A stretch of DNA of 11,957 bases from Isohypsibius dastychi (taxonomy: Eukaryota; Tardigrada; Eutardigrada; Parachela; Isohypsibiidae). Below the pieces are notes generated by a model that saw nothing but the letters and a program-made list of their open reading frames with translations, made no database searches and was not told where the DNA came from. A program made the position numbers and the translations under genes. Positions 7,426 through 11,957 of this stretch are shown here, one piece after another; the first letter of the stretch is position 1, and the number at the start of each line of letters is the position of its first letter. The stretch is from positions 1-11,957 of the forward strand of contig JAQIWT010001200.1 of the NCBI GenBank assembly GCA_034696485.1. The letters run 5' to 3'.

Positions 7426-7641
7426 CGATGGGTGGGATGAGACCTTAACCAATTCGCTGATCATAAGTCTGATCATACTTCGGAATTCGCTGGTGTGATC
7501 AAAGTTGTAACTCTCCTCGCGAGCAGAGTTACAAGACAAGATCGATCATAAAGTTGATCATATTCTTGAGCCAGTGCGAGAATAGAAATGAAGAGTTGAA
7601 AAATTTGATCAGTTTTATGATCAACTCATAAGCACAGGTCT
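7426..7641. other. TGATCA-rich spacer between GPCR-flank copies 1 and 2
   Basis: No gene. It contains TGATCA at 7458, 7470, 7496, 7555, 7606 and 7618, with another at 7691 just outside. A direct repeat AATTCGCTG occurs at 7451 and 7485, and a 30-bp near-perfect palindrome at 7505-7534. The role is unknown; possibilities are a cluster of binding sites for a dimeric factor or degenerate satellite-like repeats. Confidence 0.7.
7505..7534. repeat. 30-bp near-perfect palindrome
   Basis: TTGTAACTCT and AGAGTTACAA are perfect 10-bp arms around CCTCGCGAGC, whose core CTCGCGAG is itself palindromic. Only one pair of positions fails. It could extrude as a hairpin or bind a dimer. Confidence 0.85.
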
Positions 7642-8096
7642 GACTCCTCAATATTCCTTCAAGCTGGTCAACTTTCATCACAATGCTAATTGATCAAAAA
7701 GTTACAAAATTGGTTGTCATGTTGACCAACCATGCTTAGATGATCTACCCAGATTTTACTGGCCACGGGTAGCGAATTTGCGAATAAAGTTTTCGTGGAT
7801 TATGTCAAGCACAAAGAGTGGTTCTCAAGTAATTCGGTTTCAGTACACCGAATCTTGATAAAAACATATGAGCAATTCTATACATCTAATGATTGCGTGA
7901 TTCCCTGATGCGCGCTTGATGTCCTGGTTGCCGGAAAACATCACTGTGATGGGGTGACCGAAAATATTTCCAGTTCTTGAACACTTTCCAGTTATCCCGT
8001 GTCTATCTCATAAAAACCCACCCAGCCACCTAGTAAAACACAATTAGACACTGTCATTTACACACACTACATATATCCCAGGTTGCGCAGATTAAA
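7642..8096 (+). repeat. GPCR 5'-flank repeat, copy 2 (no receptor attached)
   Basis: Its first ~335 bp match copy 1. Its end, about 8015-8090, matches the DNA just before the intact receptor start: CCACCTAG, ACTGTC-TT, TACATATA and TT-CGCGCA/TTGCGCAG blocks. Copy 2 therefore covers the whole promoter-proximal region but stops where the coding region would begin, and copy 3 starts immediately. Confidence 0.8.
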
Positions 8097-8519
8097 ACGT
8101 GATCAGGGTTATCAAGTTAACCAATCAAGCTTAAATGATAGTACACTCTGATTTTAACAGGCAGCTGCGGTTTAAATAGGTAGCCAATCTGTCGAAAAGA
8201 TTATTTGTGGATTGAGATAGGCACGAGAAGTGGCTCTCATGTCATTAGCTTTTAATAAACCGAACCCAGATAGAAACACATAATCGTCACCAGAAACGAC
8301 ATGGCAGGAAATCGTTGCGCTTTTTATCGTTCTTTCCAAGGATTGCTGTACAGAACCATAAATAGTATTCCACTGTGTGGACACTCTCTCAGTCACCATA
8401 CGCACGGTATATCTGTTCATTGAAGACCACCTAGCCATCTCCTGAAACTTAATGATTCACTGTCGTTACATATAAGATCCTTTCCTTGGTTCCGCGCATT
8501 GTTATATCCGTCAATCATC
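8097..8519 (+). repeat. GPCR 5'-flank repeat, copy 3 (in front of the intact gene)
   Basis: A more diverged copy of the same flank. Shared blocks include ACCAATCAAGCTTA-ATGAT, GATTTTA-C-GGC, GGATT-AG-T-GGCAC, GAAGTGGCTCTCA and CCGAACCCAGATAGAAACACATA. It presumably contains the functional promoter, because it leads directly into the complete receptor frame. Confidence 0.75.
8468..8476 (+). promoter_or_regulatory. Possible TATA element of the GPCR gene
   Basis: ACATATAAG lies 44-52 bp upstream of the receptor ATG. A matching TACATATA occurs at the equivalent place in flank copy 2 (about 8069-8076). The conservation and spacing suggest a core promoter element; the transcription start is unknown. 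Confidence 0.3.
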
Positions 8520-9557
8520 ATGTCAAATTCCAGTCTTAACCTCACAATTCTTGACTCGCCATGGACCACTCATTACTCCGGTTTACGAACCTGGTTCATT
8601 GCCGTCATGACCAACGCGATATTTGGTGCCATTTTCAACATGGCCCTGGCGTTGACAATTATGACAACACCAGCCCTGCGCAGTGGTCTCGGAGTTCTTA
8701 TCTGTCATCTTCTCCTCGTTGAATGTTATAACTTGAGTATTTCTCAAACTTCCAACGCAATCATGACCATTTTGGGTCAGTTCGGCCGCTATTCCCCCTC
8801 AATCTGTCCACTAGTTCACACAGCGCTCATCACCCCAATTTGCGTAGCCTGCTGGACTCAGGCAGTGGTGGCGTTCAATCGTTTTATTGCCATTTACTTC
8901 CCGCTGAACTACAAGAACTTTGTAACCTGTCGATCAATGAGTCTCACTATTCTGTTTGTCTGGCTGGCTGGATGCTGCTCAGTTCTACCAACCTGGCTGC
9001 AGCTCTATGGGAAGATGACAACTTTCGGGCCATGGTCAACTTGCGGGATTTTGCCTCGAAACGACATTGATGTCAACCTGGCTTTACTGACCAACTATCT
9101 TGGCTTGATATCCCCAACATGCCTCATGTTCGCGTTTTACCTTCTTTTGTTCATGAAAATCATATTCCTGCGTCGAAAGCGCACCGTTAGTCCTGAGACG
9201 ACGGTTACTAGAGCGAAATGGAAAAAACGTATAAGAGTGATCGGGATCTTGTTTCTCTCCGGTTGTCTACACACCCTGTTTTTCTTGGTCAATCCGATTT
9301 CACGGTGGTACTCACGTGAAGTGCATGCAAATCCGGTGCTGGCATTATGGATAAAGCATGCCATGTTCTTCATCAATGCGGTCAACCCAGTAATGCACAT
9401 AAATTGCTCAATGAATTTCCCGATTGATAAAGCATTTTGTTTTCAGATTCTCCTTTGTGTTCTCAGTTCGCAGTACCGACAAGCATTTCTTCAAAAATTG
9501 CGGAACATCCAAGCCAGTCTTCAACGTGGGTCGGGAAGGGTACAGAAAACTGTATAA
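8520..9557 (+). CDS. Rhodopsin-like (class A) G protein-coupled receptor, orphan
   Basis: 345 residues, single exon, seven hydrophobic segments. The frame opens slightly earlier, but the first ATG is at 8520. The short N-terminus has two N-glycosylation sequons (Asn3, Asn7). Class A landmarks are Asn40 in TM1, Cys96 at the top of TM3 pairing with Cys175 in loop 2, Asn120-Arg121-Phe122 replacing the usual (D/E)R(Y/F), Trp148 in TM4, and NPVMH in TM7 replacing NPxxY. The usual CWxP of TM6 is absent (GCLHTLFFLVNP). Intracellular loop 3 is basic (LRRKRT, KWKKR), as expected for G protein coupling. Divergent lineage-specific chemosensory or peptide receptors of invertebrates look like this; I cannot name the ligand. 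The protein should sit in the plasma membrane. Its 5' flank is repeated twice upstream, with one coding fragment, showing local duplication. Confidence 0.88.
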   Translation: MSNSSLNLTILDSPWTTHYSGLRTWFIAVMTNAIFGAIFNMALALTIMTTPALRSGLGVLICHLLLVECYNLSISQTSNAIMTILGQFGRYSPSICPLVHTALITPICVACWTQAVVAFNRFIAIYFPLNYKNFVTCRSMSLTILFVWLAGCCSVLPTWLQLYGKMTTFGPWSTCGILPRNDIDVNLALLTNYLGLISPTCLMFAFYLLLFMKIIFLRRKRTVSPETTVTRAKWKKRIRVIGILFLSGCLHTLFFLVNPISRWYSREVHANPVLALWIKHAMFFINAVNPVMHINCSMNFPIDKAFCFQILLCVLSSQYRQAFLQKLRNIQASLQRGSGRVQKTV

Positions 9558-9848
9558 CCATCAACCATGACCTCGAATCACAGTCAAGATAGTCTTCAAC
9601 AGTGAGTTTACATCTCGTCAGCGCCCCCGCTTTTACTCTTCTGCGTGAATAATGATCTTTCTTGTCTTGTTGCTCGATTCATCGTATTGTGAAATCAAAG
9701 TACGAGGCAGCTGACCCAGTCCAGGGACCTTTAATTTATATTAAAGCTCCCTGCCCAGTCACACAAGTTTTGTTTGTTCTTTTTTATATTATTGCGAAAA
9801 CCACTACCAGCATTTTCTTACACTCCGAGTTATCTGAAAATCCAGCCA
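9558..9848. other. Convergent 3' intergenic region between GPCR and TMEM231
   Basis: A 291-bp spacer between two genes that end facing each other. No canonical AATAAA is seen on either strand. A perfect 7-bp hairpin, CTTTAAT-TTAT-ATTAAAG, occupies 9729-9746 and might help 3'-end formation, though that is speculative. Confidence 0.5.
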
Positions 9849-11127
9849 TCACTCATCCAACAGTCTATTTTTGCGTTCAGCTTCAATGAAATACTTTTTT
9901 ACACTGTATTTTTCCGGTTGTCGAATTGTCGGAATGAGTCGGTTCGCGAAGACAATGTAGCTCACCCACCACGAACCGATCCAAAACAACACCAGCCAGA
10001 AAACAAACTGCGATCCAGCGGTCGCAAAGCGATGGAGGATGGTCGTTTGAATCCAGATTGGCGACGGTGGAATCCGAATGGTAACTTCCATGTGAAACGG
10101 TTGACCCCCCGTTTCCCCAGTGGTCCATATGGGCAACGCAGGCACGAATCGAGTTTGCACTGAAATCATACAAAGCATCCGTGTTTTGAATTAGAAAATG
10201 ACGTACAATCGAAAAATCGTTACTTGGTCGATCTAGTAACTTGGTAGACAACAACTGCAGAGAGAATTCTTCGATGGTTTGCGAGCTTTGATTGACTAAA
10301 GCAGCCTGAAAAGGTCACAGTGTGTTATGTAGTCTACTCAGCTGAGATAAACGTGTCACCATCAAGCTCATGTCAGTGACCCCTTGTCGCAACGGTAACT
10401 TTTGAACAAGCTCCAGGAAACCGTCAGTATGGAACGCTACACCGGATGACGACGAAGAATATTGAATGATTGCAGCAGTGGACATTTGGTGATCAGTACG
10501 GTGCTATATATCAGTATCAAAATCTGAGTATTATCATAAGAATGATTTTCGTGCAGTGCGTCACAATACCTGGAGTTCGTAATCGAAGAATAACAGCATG
10601 GTCAATCCGAAAACACGCTCGTTCGTGTCGATCGGAATATCCAGCGAAAAATGGAACATGTTGACCTTGGCATCACGAGAAATATCTTCTTCTCTCACCT
10701 TCGCAGTGAGAAAACCGGAGGTTCGAATTACTAGTGTTTTTATCAAGAGAAGCTTTCTTACTTTCAAGATGGCTGCCCGGCTGCTCGAACCTCTCAACTG
10801 ATTGAAGTTTGAAATTGTGCTCCAGGAGATTGAAGTCCCTCCGTCGAGGTTCAGATATGCAATTGCCATTCTTTGGTATTTTACAACAGGCTGCTCGTAG
10901 GAAGTCGTGTAGAGCGGCCATGAATCTGCATACGTTCAGTTCAAAGTTCAAACTGCAATATTTTCCGGTATGGAATTTGGTGACTTGCCTGGATTTATAG
11001 CAACGAGTGCGATCGGTACTCCAATTGTGATGGCAAAAAGTAGAATCTGGAACAACACAGCAAAAGAGAAAATATCAGCTTTAAAATCCTGGTGAAGCGG
11101 TTGGCGATAAACGTTCACAAAAGCCAT
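9849..11127 (-). CDS. TMEM231: Transmembrane protein 231, ciliary transition-zone (MKS complex) component
   Basis: TMEM231 works with the MKS/tectonic complex at the base of cilia, where it helps form the membrane diffusion barrier. Six exons on the reverse strand, in transcript order: 11127-10989, 10925-10762, 10698-10570, 10503-10360, 10305-10224 and 10159-9849. Spliced, they give 322 residues in one frame, close to the 316 of the human protein as I recall it. Family-typical segments appear in order: TM1 about 21-45; SYEQP at 55-59; WSTISNFNQLRG at 81-92; VREED at 102-106; MFHFSLDIP; VFGLTMLLFFDYEL; HTDGFLELVQKLPL; and PIWTTG at 229-234. TM2 lies at about 271-291 near the C-terminus. Introns are 63, 63, 66, 54 and 64 bp; the first has a GC donor (CCAG|GCAAGT). 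No frame break is seen. It shares a 407-bp upstream region with the divergent TXNDC9 gene. Confidence 0.93.
10926..10988 (-). other. GC-AG intron of TMEM231
   Basis: Exon 1 ends AATCCAG, the intron begins GCAAGT and ends TATGCAG, and exon 2 begins ATTCATGG. The phase-1 junction makes Asp47 and gives AINPDSWPLYTTSYEQP, matching the family. No GT donor nearby preserves this frame. Confidence 0.85.
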
Positions 11128-11534
11128 GCTCCCCCACACAGGTTTTCGTCAGCTATCCTGCAACACAAATGAAACTTCGAAAATTTGAAAACATAATCGG
11201 GTTTATCACCGTTTACCTGAAAGCGAATAAACGAGAGCATGTGCTTAAATCGATATTCCTGTTTCAACCCAACGATAGGGACGCCGGAAAGGTGAGTGAC
11301 CTGTTGTTACCGTTAAGGGGTACTGCAGTGGTAGCCGATCGAGGTTGCCAAGGTCAAAGCCACCAAACCAAAACAAGCTGATTTTTTCGCGCCTCGATTT
11401 TCGCAGAAAGAACCCGCGATTTCCGTTTATTCTTTTCTTTAGCATCGATTGCCGCCGAGTTTCTCCGTTGGACTAATTTGTTGGAACTCGGAGAAATTGT
11501 ACTCATTTGTCGGATCCCGGAAGTATCATTCAAA
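11128..11534. promoter_or_regulatory. Bidirectional promoter region of TMEM231 and TXNDC9
   Basis: The two start codons face away from each other across 407 bp, so this region must hold both promoters and 5' UTRs. No canonical X-box (the RFX site of ciliary genes) is found. The nearest half-matches are GTTACC at 11306 and GTTGCCAAGGTCAA at 11344, both failing the second half-site. TTTCGCGCC at 11385-11393 fits an E2F-type site. GGAAAGGTGAGT near 11286-11297 could be a 5'-UTR splice donor. Confidence 0.6.
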
Positions 11535-11957
11535 ATGGAAGCGATTATCAGCCAGCAGCTTCTGGAAGCTGGGAAGATGATGGAACAACAGATCGACACT
11601 GAAATCCAGCGTCTTGATAAACTCGCCAGCAGTGAAGACGATCTGGAAGTTCTTCGTCAGAAACGGTTGGAAGCACTGAAGAATGAGTCTGTGAAGAAAC
11701 AGGTTAGAATCCAAAATAAACGAAAATTGTCGAAACCATTTCAACATTTCAGTGACTTTCACCGTTCCTTGGATTGTTTTTTGTTTGTTGATTCAACCGT
11801 TTCAAGCGGAGGCTTTCTTGTAGGAATGGCGTTCGAATGGTCACGGAGTATATTCTGAGCTGGCGGACGAAAAAGAGTTCTTTGCCGCTTGCAAGAAGAG
11901 TCCTCGAGTCGTTTGTCATTTCTTCCGACCCACAACTCAAAGATGTCTCATTGTCGA
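11535..11957 (+). CDS. TXNDC9: Thioredoxin domain-containing protein 9 (phosducin-like), N-terminal part
   Basis: TXNDC9 (APACD, PhLP3) is a cytosolic cofactor that binds the CCT/TRiC chaperonin and modulates folding of tubulin and actin. Exon 1 is 11535-11702 (56 codons). A 121-bp intron (GTTAGA...CTTGTAG) follows, and exon 2 starts at 11824 and runs off the window. The N-terminus [19 protein letters not shown] and the helical EIQRLDKL...[10 protein letters not shown] segment match the family coiled coil. The exon junction then gives [16 protein letters not shown], the family's KQEW-x-x-GHG-x-Y signature. Exon 2 enters the thioredoxin-like fold at [13 protein letters not shown], where the family lacks the redox CxxC pair. 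The frame is open upstream of 11535, but that ATG fits the family N-terminus best. Only about 100 residues are visible. Confidence 0.93.
11703..11823 (+). other. First coding intron of TXNDC9
   Basis: 121 bp, donor AACAG|GTTAGA and acceptor TTTCTTGTAG|GAATGG, phase 0. Splicing joins KKQ to EWRS. A frame reading on through the intron gives an unrelated tail, so the intron is real. Confidence 0.9.

Noticed and set aside
8172-8438. Minus-strand 88-codon frame upstream of the receptor
   Set aside because: It lies in flank repeat copy 3, and the matching parts of copies 1 and 2 do not keep it open.
9774-10163. Plus-strand frame over the last TMEM231 exon
   Set aside because: Antisense to a well-supported exon with a matching C-terminal membrane segment.
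11306-11357. RFX X-box for TMEM231
   Set aside because: The candidates match only the first half-site of the consensus.
1-11957. CRISPR array, tRNA, rRNA or bacterial operon structure
   Set aside because: No regularly spaced repeats, no cloverleaf or rRNA-like segments were noticed, and the spliced genes show this is animal DNA.

Overview
The window is eukaryotic and almost certainly from a small-genome animal. Coding regions are broken by short GT-AG (and one GC-AG) introns of 54-121 bp, the intact proteins are metazoan families (PDP-type phosphatase, TMEM231, TXNDC9, a rhodopsin-like GPCR), and there are no bacterial operon signals. TMEM231 implies an animal with cilia. The compact introns and intronless receptor suggest an ecdysozoan; a tardigrade is my best guess and a nematode is possible, but the sequence does not prove either.

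Layout. 1-1040 (+): the last two exons seen here of a pyruvate dehydrogenase phosphatase (PDP) gene. 1041-3376: mostly unassigned DNA with one weak minus-strand two-exon candidate and one meckelin-like fragment. 3377-3535: a 57-bp-armed inverted repeat. 3543-6243: a tandem segmental duplication. Each unit holds a decayed copy of the PDP 3' end plus 3' flank, followed by an intronless SAM-dependent methyltransferase on the minus strand (3809-4555 and 5494-6243). 6885-9557: a GPCR locus in which the 5' flank occurs three times. Copy 1 carries only a TM1-region fragment of the receptor, copy 2 carries no coding part, and copy 3 leads into the complete receptor gene (8520-9557, +). 9849-11127 (-): a six-exon TMEM231 gene reconstructed at 322 residues. 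11128-11534: a 407-bp head-to-head intergenic region. 11535-end (+): the first two exons of TXNDC9, cut by the window end.

Functionally the genes look like unrelated housekeeping neighbours rather than one pathway: mitochondrial PDH control, small-molecule methylation, chemosensing or peptide sensing, and the ciliary transition zone. The one suggestive pairing is TMEM231 and TXNDC9, which share a bidirectional promoter region; one builds the ciliary gate and the other is a cofactor of the CCT chaperonin that folds tubulin.

The most notable features are the duplication history (PDP tail plus methyltransferase, and the GPCR 5' flanks), a methyltransferase copy that has lost two acidic SAM-site residues, a dense cluster of TGATCA palindromes at 7458-7696, and a consensus GC-AG intron in TMEM231. 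I do not see a clearly new biological system; the methyltransferase pair, which may be of bacterial origin, is the best lead.
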